Shown here in pieces: positions 16,902-24,445 of a stretch of DNA of 64,000 nucleotides. Below the pieces are notes generated by a model. It searched no databases and was not told where the DNA came from. It saw nothing but the letters and a program-made list of their open reading frames with translations. Position 1 is the first letter of the stretch, and each line of letters opens with the position of its first letter. Source of the DNA: JASFBA01 sp036172265 (lineage in GTDB: Bacteria; Chloroflexota; Chloroflexia; DTKN01). The stretch is taken from positions 24,504-88,503 of the forward strand of contig JASFBA010000017.1 of NCBI GenBank assembly GCA_036172265.1. The letters are read 5' to 3'. The position numbers and the translations under genes were made by a program.

Positions 16902-18356
16902 TCAGTACTCCGGGTTGAGGAGCGGCCGGCCCAGTTTCCCGCTATAGGCACTGCCCCAGTAGGCCCCCAGGTCCGTCCCCTCCACAGTAATCTGGGCATA
17001 CCGGATCCCCTGGGGCGCATCGGGCGTCAGGTCGGTCATGGCCAAAACGAGCGCCTTGACCGCCAGATCCGGGTTGGCAGCGTTCAGGAAGGCGCTGTTC
17101 AGGTCCACATACATCGTATCCCCGCCGCGGTAGATATTGCGAATCTGGGTATCGGCCGGGAAAGGAGAAAGTGCCAGCCCCTGCAACGCCGCGCTCGGTC
17201 CTTTGACCATCTCCTCGATGGTGGCCCGCCCGGTGCCCAGCGTAAAGGGCACCCGGCGAACGATGGGGAAGAGGTGCTGGCCGTCGGGAGTGAGGAAATA
17301 GAGGGTCAGGGCGACCGAGTCCTCGGGCTCCAGGTTATAGGGGTTCTCGAAATTGACATAACGTGGTCGGCCCACCGGCTCCGTGTTGCCGCTGCCGGGC
17401 AAGCCCACCGGCTCCCCGTTTACCAAGAACTGCACCCGCTGGACGCTGTAACGGAACTCGGTGAGGGCCAGCACCACCGCCATCGCCTCGGTCGAACCGG
17501 CTCCCAACTCCTCGAAGCGATGGTCAAAATCCACGTAGCAGGTGACCTCTCGAAGGTAGATATTGACCAGCCCCATCCCCTCGGGGATGGAACGCAGGAG
17601 GTTGCTCCCCGGCCGGGGACCGGCGATCATCTCCTCGATAGCCCGCCGGGCCACCTCCACCGTGGGAAGTCCTCGGCGGATGACCGGGACGTAGTAGGCC
17701 TTCTGAGGGCCCAGGAAATAGAGCACGGACCAGGTTTCCGAGGGGGTCGGGCTCGGCGGCACCGGCGTGGGGATGACGACCACCGGCGTAGCCGTGGGAG
17801 GCGGGGGCGTCTCCGTCGGCGGGACGGGCGTTCTCGTCGGGAACGGGGTCAGGGTAGGCCGGGGCGAAGGCGTGGCCGTCGGCCTGGGTGTGGAGGTGGG
17901 AATGGGGGTCGGTACGACGGCCGGCGGCGTGGCGGTGGCGACGGCTGTGGGGGGAAGCGGCGTGGCGGTAGGAGCAGGGCCGGCCCCGCCCAAACGTCCC
18001 TGCACGACCAGCACGATGATGCCATACGTGGCCAGGATGACCACGAGCAGGCCGAGCAGAACCAGGTAAAGGATGCGGTCCCGCCGGCTCAGTTGACCCC
18101 AGAAGGCCGCCAGGCGTGAAGGTGGACGGGGGCCGGCCCGCGAGGGAACCGGGGCAGCCGCTGGCGGCGCCTCCTGGCCAGCGAAGCGGGGACACTCCAT
18201 ATACCGCTCGCCCAAGCAGTAGGTCCGCTGGTCCACATGGATGGGCAAAGGTTCGCCGAAGATATAGCAACGGTGCTCCGGGGTAGGACTGGAAAAACGG
18301 ATCGAACGCGTGTGCTTCAACCCGAGGTGTGGGCAATGCCGTGAACGGCTCTCCAT
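16902..18356 (-). CDS. Membrane-anchored protein with Cys/His cluster, Pro/Thr linker and two GerMN domains
   Basis: 484 residues. An N-terminal cluster (CPHLGL at 8-13, HRCY at 28-31, YCLGE at 46-50, ECPRF at 54-58; Cys 8, 30, 47, 55) may bind zinc in the cytoplasm. A single membrane helix (about 95-118) leads to a long Pro/Thr linker (about 124-205). Two tandem GerMN domains follow (about 208-340 and 345-480), each with the VARRAIEEMIAGP / RATIEEMVKGP helix and a VDF/VDL strand. GerMN domains occur in spore-germination and envelope proteins. ATG 18356 follows AAGGAGGA. A strong promoter lies at 18395-18424. Its exact envelope role is unknown. Confidence 0.8.
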   Translation of the reverse strand: MESRSRHCPHLGLKHTRSIRFSSPTPEHRCYIFGEPLPIHVDQRTYCLGERYMECPRFAGQEAPPAAAPVPSRAGPRPPSRLAAFWGQLSRRDRILYLVLLGLLVVILATYGIIVLVVQGRLGGAGPAPTATPLPPTAVATATPPAVVPTPIPTSTPRPTATPSPRPTLTPFPTRTPVPPTETPPPPTATPVVVIPTPVPPSPTPSETWSVLYFLGPQKAYYVPVIRRGLPTVEVARRAIEEMIAGPRPGSNLLRSIPEGMGLVNIYLREVTCYVDFDHRFEELGAGSTEAMAVVLALTEFRYSVQRVQFLVNGEPVGLPGSGNTEPVGRPRYVNFENPYNLEPEDSVALTLYFLTPDGQHLFPIVRRVPFTLGTGRATIEEMVKGPSAALQGLALSPFPADTQIRNIYRGGDTMYVDLNSAFLNAANPDLAVKALVLAMTDLTPDAPQGIRYAQITVEGTDLGAYWGSAYSGKLGRPLLNPEY

Positions 18357-18394
18357 GGCGTCCTCCTTAGGTCTTGTGGAGACGTTTGAATTGT

Positions 18395-18424
18395 ATTATA
18401 CGATAGGACAAAGAGGGTTGTCAA
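18395..18424 (-). promoter_or_regulatory. Promoter of the GerMN gene
   Basis: Minus strand TTGACA (18424-18419), 18 nt, TATAAT (18400-18395). The -35 overlaps the U-run of the terminator-like hairpin just upstream. Confidence 0.8.
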
Positions 18425-18495
18425 AAAAGCAAGCAGGGCAACGTCTCGCCCCCGCGACCGCGGAAGGGCGACCTCGATTTGGGGACTTGCCCTGC
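18423..18495 (-). terminator. Highly structured RNA ending in a U-run (terminator or small RNA 3' end)
   Basis: On the minus strand GCAGGGCAA (18495-18487) pairs perfectly with TTGCCCTGC (18441-18433). An inner helix GTCGCCC/GGGCG and a CCGCG-GT-CGCGG hairpin fill the loop, and TTGCTTTTTT follows. No gene ends here on the minus strand, so this may be the 3' end of an unannotated small RNA. Confidence 0.5.
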
Positions 18496-18530
18496 GGAAA
18501 CGCCCCCAAACCCCCCGGCACACAAGAAAA

Positions 18531-18559
18531 TTGACCGGGGGAGAGGGCTATGGTAAAAT
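18531..18559 (+). promoter_or_regulatory. tpiA promoter
   Basis: TTGACC (18531-18536), 17 nt, TAAAAT (18554-18559). It implies a leader of about 135 nt before tpiA. The leader contains a 41-codon open stretch without any start codon. Confidence 0.75.
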
Positions 18560-18700
18560 ATCAATAAAAGGTTGCTGGAATCCGTGGAAAGAAGGCGGCC
18601 GAAGCGTGGCAGGTGCTGCTGGTACGGAACGGCCAGGTCCTATACTGGGAGCAGGCTTTGCAAGTAGCCTTGTCTGCGGCCAAGATAGAGTGAGACCCTT

Positions 18701-19489
18701 ATGATGTCCTCCCGCATCCCAATCATTGCCGGTAACTGGAAATGCCACAAGACGGTGGAAGAGGCCAGGGCGCTGGCTGAAGGGGTGATCCGGGGGATCG
18801 AAGGAATTGATAGGGTGGAGGTGGTGCTCTGTCCTCCCTCGGTTGCCCTGACCACGGTGCACAAGTGTCTGGAGGGACACCCCCTTCGCCTGGGTGCACA
18901 GAACCTCTACCCGACCGAGGGGGCCTATACCGGGGAGGTGGCGGCACGGATGCTGGCCGGTCTGTGTGGCTACGTCATCCTGGGGCACTCGGAACGGCGG
19001 CACATCTTTGGAGAAAACGATGCCTTGATCCATGCCAAAGTGGAGGCGGCGCTGGCCCACGGTTTGGCCCCTATCCTCTGTGTGGGAGAAACACTGGAGG
19101 AAAACGAACGCGGCCGCACCGAAGAGGTCGTTTCCCGACAGGTGCGGGCAGCCCTGGAGGGAGTAGACGGCCGGCGCTTTGTGGAACTCGGTGGGGTTAT
19201 CGCCTACGAGCCGGTGTGGGCTATCGGCACCGGCCGGCCTTGCTACGGCCCTACAGCCAACGCCATCATCGGGATGATTCGCCGCCTGCTCGGCGAGATG
19301 TACGGTACCGAGGCGGCAACCGCCATCCGCATCCAGTACGGAGGAAGCGTCAACGCCGCCAACATCGCCGAGTTTATGGAGCAGCCGGAAATCGACGGTG
19401 CCCTAGTCGGCGGGGCCAGCCTGAAGGTGGAGGAGTTTGTTTCCATCGTGCGTCAAACGGCCGGGCTACGAGGCCTTTCCCGGGAATAG
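18701..19489 (+). CDS. tpiA: Triosephosphate isomerase
   Basis: Interconverts dihydroxyacetone phosphate and glyceraldehyde-3-phosphate. The 262-residue barrel has all active-site blocks: GNWKCHK (Asn and Lys), LGHSERRHIFGE (electrophile His), AYEPVWAIGTGRP (catalytic Glu) and QYGGSVNAAN with VGGASLK (phosphate loops). Length is slightly above the usual 250. Two adjacent ATG codons start it, with a weak ribosome site. It is transcribed from the 18531 promoter and ends at a hairpin shared with the convergent HIT gene. Confidence 0.98.
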   Translation: MMSSRIPIIAGNWKCHKTVEEARALAEGVIRGIEGIDRVEVVLCPPSVALTTVHKCLEGHPLRLGAQNLYPTEGAYTGEVAARMLAGLCGYVILGHSERRHIFGENDALIHAKVEAALAHGLAPILCVGETLEENERGRTEEVVSRQVRAALEGVDGRRFVELGGVIAYEPVWAIGTGRPCYGPTANAIIGMIRRLLGEMYGTEAATAIRIQYGGSVNAANIAEFMEQPEIDGALVGGASLKVEEFVSIVRQTAGLRGLSRE

Positions 19490-19512
19490 TCCCTGGTAAT
19501 TTTCTCCAGCAT

Positions 19513-19546
19513 CGGGGGCTGACCCTCTAGTTGGGTCATACCCCCG
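19513..19546. terminator. Bidirectional terminator between tpiA and the HIT gene
   Basis: CGGGGG-ctg-ACCC and GGGT-cata-CCCCCG pair around a TCTAGTT loop and are followed by ACTTTTCC on the plus strand. The right arm overlaps the last codons of the HIT gene. Confidence 0.6.
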
Positions 19547-20042
19547 ACTTTTCCTCAGAGCGTATTTCGTCAAAAGCCTTCTTCAGCCGGGCGTAGGTCT
19601 CGGACAAGAGTTCGGGGATGAGTTTTGTTCCGGCGATCAGCGGCATAAAGTTGGTGTCTCCCCTCCAGCGCGGCACAATGTGCAGATGCAGGTGATCGGC
19701 GATGCCGGCCCCGGCAACCCGGCCCAAATTCATGCCGATGTTGAAGCCGTGCGGGGCGAGGGCCCGGCGCAGAGCCCGAAGACACCTCTGGGTCAACGTC
19801 ATCAGTTCGGCGGCAGTTTCTGCATCCAGGGCTGCCAGGTCGGCTACATGGGTATAGGGGGCTACCATTAGGTGGCCGGTGTTGTAGGGATAGAGGTTGA
19901 GAAGAGCGTAGCATCGTTCCCCGCGATAGACCAGGAGGTTCTTCTCATCATCCGTTTCGGCCGGCACCCGGCAGAGGACGCAGCCCTTTTCCCTCTCGCC
20001 GGCCACATAGGCCATGCGCCAAGGGGTCCACTTCAGTTTCAT
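19536..20042 (-). CDS. HIT-family nucleotide hydrolase/phosphorylase
   Basis: 168 residues with the histidine triad HLHLHIVPRW and upstream LLNLYPYNTGHLMVAPYTHVADL. A Cys pair near the N-terminus (GCVLC) resembles the zinc site of Ap4A-type HIT proteins. Such enzymes cleave dinucleoside polyphosphates or adenylylated compounds. Its ATG overlaps the stop of the amidohydrolase (ATGA), so it is the downstream gene of that pair. The exact nucleotide substrate is not shown by the sequence. Confidence 0.9.
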   Translation of the reverse strand: MKLKWTPWRMAYVAGEREKGCVLCRVPAETDDEKNLLVYRGERCYALLNLYPYNTGHLMVAPYTHVADLAALDAETAAELMTLTQRCLRALRRALAPHGFNIGMNLGRVAGAGIADHLHLHIVPRWRGDTNFMPLIAGTKLIPELLSETYARLKKAFDEIRSEEKSGV

Positions 20043-21487
20043 CGGCCTCCTCCGCTTTCGTTCCGGGGAAAAGAGCGAAAGACCGGCCGCCAGATCCGTT
20101 CTCGTAACCTTTGCCCATACCGGGCCTCGGCCCGGGCGACCAACTCCTCGGCCAGGGCGTTATGCCGGGCGATCAGGGCCGGCAGGTCCAGGCCGGGGAT
20201 TTCTCCCTCCCAGACCCGAATCTGCCCCTGCACCATCGCCAGGTCCACCTGCACCGGGCTGCACAAAACCAGGGCAGCCACGGGGTCGTGCTGGGATCCG
20301 GCATACTCCAGCCGCTCCCGCCGCACCCCTATAAGGTCGGCCGCCCGGCCCGGCGCAAGCGCCCCAATGTCATCCCGCCCGAGGAGGCGTGCTCCTCCCA
20401 GCGTGGACATCTCCAGCACCTGGCTTGCCGAAAGAGCCGCGGCTCCGTAGCGTACTCGCTGCAGGAGGAGGGCTTGCCGAACCTCGGCCAGCATATGGGA
20501 GGAATCGTTGCTGGCGCTTCCGTCCACGGCCAGCCCGACCGTAACCCCCGCCTCCAGCATCGGCACGATCGGGGCGATGCCCGAGCCCAGGCGCATGTTC
20601 GAGGTGGGGCAGTGGGCTACTCCGCTCCCGGTCTCTGCCAGGCGGGCGATTTCTTTCCGGTTCACATAGACAACGTGGGCAAACCATACGTCCGGGCCGA
20701 GCCAGCCGAGTTCCTCCATCAGTGCCAGAGGACGCCGGCCGTACACCTCTAGACAGTAGCGTTCTTCATCCTGGGTCTCGGCCAGGTGGGTATGCAGCCG
20801 CACCCCTTCCCGCCGGCCCAGGTCGCGGATCTCCTCCATAGCCCGCCGGCTGACGGAGAAGGGGGAACAGGGGGAAAGGTCAATGCGCAACATCGCGTAG
20901 GGGTGGGGGTCGTGATAGGTGCGAATCAGACGCTCGCAATCGGCCAGGATGGTCTCCTCGTCCTGGACGACCTCGTCGGGCGGGAGGCCGCCTTCTTTCT
21001 GACCCCGGGACATACTGCCCCGGCCGGCGTGGAAGCGGATGCCCAGTTCGCGGGCAGCGGCGATTTCGGCATCTATGGACACGTCGCTGCTATTGGGGAA
21101 GACATAAAATAAATCGCTCGTAGTGGTGCAGCCGCTCAGCAGAAGTTCGGCCAGGCCGACCTTGGCGCTCACGTAGACCGCCTCGGCGGTGAGTTCGCCC
21201 CAGACGTGGTACAGGTGGGTCAGCCAGTTGAAGAGTTCGGCATCCTGGACGGCCGGGAGAGCGCGGGTGAGGGTCTGGTAGAGGTGGTGATGGGTATTGA
21301 CCAGGCCGGGCAGGATGACCATGCCTCGGGCATCCACCACCTGGTCGGCCCGCTCGGGGAGTTCGGCGGTCGGGCCAACCTGACGGATGATGCCGCCTTC
21401 GATGAGGAGGCCGCCGTCTGGGATGATGTGGCGACCTTCATCCATAGTCACCAAAAGGTCGGCGTGTCGCAGAAGGATGCCGGGCAT
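20039..21487 (-). CDS. Amidohydrolase, 8-oxoguanine deaminase / AtzB-like
   Basis: A 482-residue metal-dependent amidohydrolase. Metal ligands appear as LVNTHHHLYQ, RLHTHLAETQDE, FAHVVYV and AVDGSASNDSSHML. The run CPTSNMRLGSG together with that last motif is characteristic of the 8-oxoguanine / isoxanthopterin deaminase branch of the chlorohydrolases. A role in deaminating an oxidised or modified purine is inferred. ATG 21487 follows AGGAGG at a normal distance and fits the family start; a longer open frame lacks a ribosome site. It is followed without a gap by the HIT gene, suggesting joint nucleotide clean-up. Confidence 0.85.
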   Translation of the reverse strand: MPGILLRHADLLVTMDEGRHIIPDGGLLIEGGIIRQVGPTAELPERADQVVDARGMVILPGLVNTHHHLYQTLTRALPAVQDAELFNWLTHLYHVWGELTAEAVYVSAKVGLAELLLSGCTTTSDLFYVFPNSSDVSIDAEIAAARELGIRFHAGRGSMSRGQKEGGLPPDEVVQDEETILADCERLIRTYHDPHPYAMLRIDLSPCSPFSVSRRAMEEIRDLGRREGVRLHTHLAETQDEERYCLEVYGRRPLALMEELGWLGPDVWFAHVVYVNRKEIARLAETGSGVAHCPTSNMRLGSGIAPIVPMLEAGVTVGLAVDGSASNDSSHMLAEVRQALLLQRVRYGAAALSASQVLEMSTLGGARLLGRDDIGALAPGRAADLIGVRRERLEYAGSQHDPVAALVLCSPVQVDLAMVQGQIRVWEGEIPGLDLPALIARHNALAEELVARAEARYGQRLRERIWRPVFRSFPRNESGGGR

Positions 21488-21562
21488 CGGAACCTCCTGG
21501 GTCGTTTCGGCTATGCGGACATCTATTTCCAACAATTGCTCGGCCATAGCAATAGTTTAACA

Positions 21563-21584
21563 CATTTCCCGCAAATAGGAAATG
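21563..21584. promoter_or_regulatory. Palindrome in the divergent amidohydrolase/alaX spacer
   Basis: CATTTCC and GGAAATG separated by eight bases, between two divergent genes. It could be an operator; nothing else supports this. Confidence 0.3.
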
Positions 21585-21615
21585 GGGGCAAGACAACTCC
21601 TGCGGAGTTCCTACT

Positions 21616-21644
21616 TTGCCGAATTTCAGAGGACGTGGTATACT
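21616..21644 (+). promoter_or_regulatory. alaX promoter
   Basis: TTGCCG (21616-21621), 17 nt, TATACT (21639-21644). The expected start is about 20 nt before the ATG at 21672. Confidence 0.7.
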
Positions 21645-21671
21645 ACCCCTGGCGTCTTATGAGGATGACGT

Positions 21672-22871
21672 ATGCCCACCGAACGGCTCTATTACGATGA
21701 CCCTTTTTTCCTTTCCTTCACCGCCCGGGTGGTGGAACGCCGCACCATCGAGGGCCGGCCGGCCCTCCTTCTCGACCGCACGGCCTTTTACCCCACTTCC
21801 GGCGGCCAGCCGCACGATCGGGGCACTTTGAACGGCATCCCGGTACAGGAGGTGCGCGAGGAGGAGGGGGAAATCCTTCACATCCTGGAGGAAGAGCCGG
21901 CCGGCGACGTCGTCCATGGACAGGTGGAACGAGAGCGACGCTTCGACCATATGCAGCAGCACACCGGCCAGCATATCCTTTCCCAGTCCTTTGAACGAAG
22001 GGGAGCGGCCACCTCCTCGTTTCATATCGGGGAGGAGGCTTCCACTATTGACTTGGATCGGGCCCCTTTCTCCCTCGAGGAACTGACCCGGGCAGAAGAT
22101 GAGGCCAACGCCATCGTCTTTGAAGATCGGCCGGTGCGCACCTACTTCGTCACGCCGGAGGAACTGGCCCGTCTGCCCCTGCGCAAGAGTCCGGCCGGGC
22201 ACGAACACGTGCGCATCGTCGAGGTGGATGGGTATGATTGGTCTCCCTGCGGCGGCACACACTGCACCCGCACCGGGCAAGTTGGCCTGATTCACATCGT
22301 CCACAGCGAACGGCGCGGTGCGGAGACACGAATTACCTTCCTCTGCGGCTGGCGGGCGCTACGGGATGCCCGCTGGAAACATCACCTGCTCACCCAGATG
22401 GGCAACGCGCTCACGGTGGGGCTTCCTTTCCTGCCCGAGGCTGTGGCAAAACTCTCTGCCGCGGTTGAGGAATCCCGTAAGGCGTTGGAACAAGCCCGCC
22501 GGGCACTTTTTCGCTACGAAGCACGCGAACTCTACGGAGGGGCCGAGGTCGTTGGCCCGGCGCGGGTGGTACGGGCCGCTTTCGCCGGGCGGTCGCTGGA
22601 AGAGGTACGCCTGCTGGCCCGGGAGATCGCCGCGTTACCTGGAGGGGTAGCGCTCCTAGGCATCGCTGGAGAGGAAGGCCGACTCTGCTTTGCCCGGGCG
22701 GAGGGTCTTCCCTGGGATATGGGAACATTGGTGCGCGAGGCCGCCGCTATCCTTGGCGGCCGCGGCGGCGGCCGGCCACACGACGCTCAGGGAGGAGGAC
22801 CGGAGGTCGGCCGGCTGGAGGAAGCCCTGGAGCGCGCGCTAGAACGCCTTCGAGCATGGGGGGCGTCATGA
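21672..22871 (+). CDS. Alanyl-tRNA editing protein AlaX (long form)
   Basis: A free-standing editing domain of alanyl-tRNA synthetase that hydrolyses mis-acylated Ser/Gly-tRNA-Ala. The 399 residues hold HTGQHILSQ and CGGTHC, which supply the four zinc ligands, and a C-terminal DHHA1 region ending GGRGGGRPHDAQGGG. The start region LDRTAFYPTSGGQPHDRG is typical. Length fits AlaX-L proteins with DHHA1. The Amt homologue begins within its stop codon (ATGA), which is unusual company for an editing enzyme. Confidence 0.92.
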   Translation: MPTERLYYDDPFFLSFTARVVERRTIEGRPALLLDRTAFYPTSGGQPHDRGTLNGIPVQEVREEEGEILHILEEEPAGDVVHGQVERERRFDHMQQHTGQHILSQSFERRGAATSSFHIGEEASTIDLDRAPFSLEELTRAEDEANAIVFEDRPVRTYFVTPEELARLPLRKSPAGHEHVRIVEVDGYDWSPCGGTHCTRTGQVGLIHIVHSERRGAETRITFLCGWRALRDARWKHHLLTQMGNALTVGLPFLPEAVAKLSAAVEESRKALEQARRALFRYEARELYGGAEVVGPARVVRAAFAGRSLEEVRLLAREIAALPGGVALLGIAGEEGRLCFARAEGLPWDMGTLVREAAAILGGRGGGRPHDAQGGGPEVGRLEEALERALERLRAWGAS

Positions 22872-24238
22872 ACTCGGTGCTTCTCAACATCGCTTGGGTA
22901 GCAGCCATGTCCCTCCTGGGGCTGGCCCTGCCGGTGGGAATAGGGGTAATGGCCGGCCGGGGAGAAAGGGGAGGAGAGGGGGGACGGCTGCTTCTGGCCG
23001 GCCTGCTGGCCCTCCTGGTCTCCTGGGCCTGCGGTTTTTCTCTGCAATATGGGGCCATCCACGTCACGCAACTCGGCGAGGCACCCCGGCCGGCCTGGCA
23101 GTGGTCTCCCTTCGGGGAAGGATCGGGGTTGCTGGCCTGGGGAGGGCCGGGGTTGCCGGTAGAGGCGGGTAGACCGGCCCTCTTCCTCCTCCAGGCGGTG
23201 GGAGCGGCGACGGCAGTCGTGCTGGCGATGGCTCCACTCGGGCGGGGGTTTCCCGGCCCTAGCCTGGTTGGAATGGCCGTGCTGATCGGCGGAGTTTTTT
23301 ACCCCCTTCTCGGCCACTGGGTCTGGGGAGGGGGATGGCTGGCAGCCGTCGGCCGGACGGCCTATATGGGTCACGGTTTCATAGACTATGGCGGGGCCGG
23401 GGTGCACTATGCCCTGGGCGGGTTGCTGGCGCTGGCCGGACTACTGGCCATCCGGGAGAAGGGACGCCCTCCGGAAGAAACAGCCGAACTTTCCCTACCC
23501 TCGCTCCGCCTGCGCTCGCGCCGGCAACTTGACCAGGAGGTCCGTCAGGTAGCGGAGGAGGGATTGCGGCAGGCTGAAAGGCCCCTCCTGCCGGCCGGCC
23601 TGGGATCGTATCTCGGGGGAAGTCTCCTAGCCCTGCTGGGGCTGACCGCCCTGAACCTGGCGGCGGCCTGGGAAGTGGTGCCCCGGCTGGCACTGGTGGC
23701 GGCCAACACCTGGCTCAGCGCAGCCGCGGGAGGCCTTGCAGCAGCCGTCTATATGGCCTTTACCACGGCCCGCTTCCACCCGATTATGCTGGCCCGGGGG
23801 CTCCTGGCCGGGGCGGTGGCCGGGTCCGGCCTGTCCCCGTTCGCCTTACCGACTGCCATGCTGGCGGTAGGAGCAGGGGCCGGCCTCATCGTCTGCCTGG
23901 GAAGTTACCTCCTGACCCAGGTTTGGCATCTGCCGGATGCGGCTGGAATCGTGCCGGCCTTTGGTTTCGCCGGCCTGTGGGGCGTCCTGGCGGTAGGCCT
24001 CTTTGCCGACGGTACCTTCGGCCAGGGGTTGAACGGGGTAGGGGCCGGCCTTTACCTGGGGGTGGCCGGCCAGGGGGTGAGCGGCGTCCTCCTCCTGTCC
24101 TCGGGCATGCGGCCCGACTTCGGGCAACTGACGGCCCAACTTCTGGGCCTCGTGGTCATCGCAGGTTGGGCACTGGGGCCGGGATGGCTCTTCTTCCGGC
24201 TGGGATCCAGGCCGGTTCCGTTGGTGGTTCGCTCCTGA
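22868..24238 (+). CDS. Divergent Amt/Mep/Rh-family channel lacking the second pore histidine
   Basis: 456 residues with about eleven hydrophobic segments. The Amt pattern is clear around residues 145-190: YPLLGHWVWGGGW, then FIDYGGAGVHYALGG with the structural Asp173 and first twin His180. In the partner region DAAGIVPAFGFAGLWG, the second twin His is replaced by Phe364. A charged cytoplasmic loop (about 195-245) interrupts the bundle. ATG 22868 overlaps the alaX stop; an in-frame GTG at 22856 is the alternative. It may conduct another substrate or act as a sensor. Confidence 0.75.
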   Translation: MNSVLLNIAWVAAMSLLGLALPVGIGVMAGRGERGGEGGRLLLAGLLALLVSWACGFSLQYGAIHVTQLGEAPRPAWQWSPFGEGSGLLAWGGPGLPVEAGRPALFLLQAVGAATAVVLAMAPLGRGFPGPSLVGMAVLIGGVFYPLLGHWVWGGGWLAAVGRTAYMGHGFIDYGGAGVHYALGGLLALAGLLAIREKGRPPEETAELSLPSLRLRSRRQLDQEVRQVAEEGLRQAERPLLPAGLGSYLGGSLLALLGLTALNLAAAWEVVPRLALVAANTWLSAAAGGLAAAVYMAFTTARFHPIMLARGLLAGAVAGSGLSPFALPTAMLAVGAGAGLIVCLGSYLLTQVWHLPDAAGIVPAFGFAGLWGVLAVGLFADGTFGQGLNGVGAGLYLGVAGQGVSGVLLLSSGMRPDFGQLTAQLLGLVVIAGWALGPGWLFFRLGSRPVPLVVRS

Positions 24239-24445
24239 CCCTCTCGCCCCTCGTCCTTTCACAAACTTCGCCAACCTGTACCGTCGAGATGTTGCATATT
24301 TGTTTTGACCGTGTTATCATTCGAATGTCCTAGGTGAATTCGACACGAGACTGGGCAGCTACTGACATAAGGTAATTTCCGGCATCCAGGTCCCATCTCA
24401 ACGGTGGCGAGGTAGCAGCCGGAATGAGGCCGCGGAGGATGTGGA

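Noticed and set aside
16902..16904. TGA of the GerMN gene as a selenocysteine or programmed readthrough codon
   Set aside because: No selenocysteine-insertion hairpin is evident just downstream and the family normally ends near this point.
17767..18069. Plus-strand ORF rich in Gly and Val
   Set aside because: Antisense shadow of the Pro/Thr linker of the GerMN gene.
18568..18693. 41-codon open stretch in the tpiA leader (protein-like AAEAWQVLLVRNGQVL)
   Set aside because: No ATG, GTG or TTG at its beginning and no ribosome site; could be a remnant but cannot be supported as a gene.
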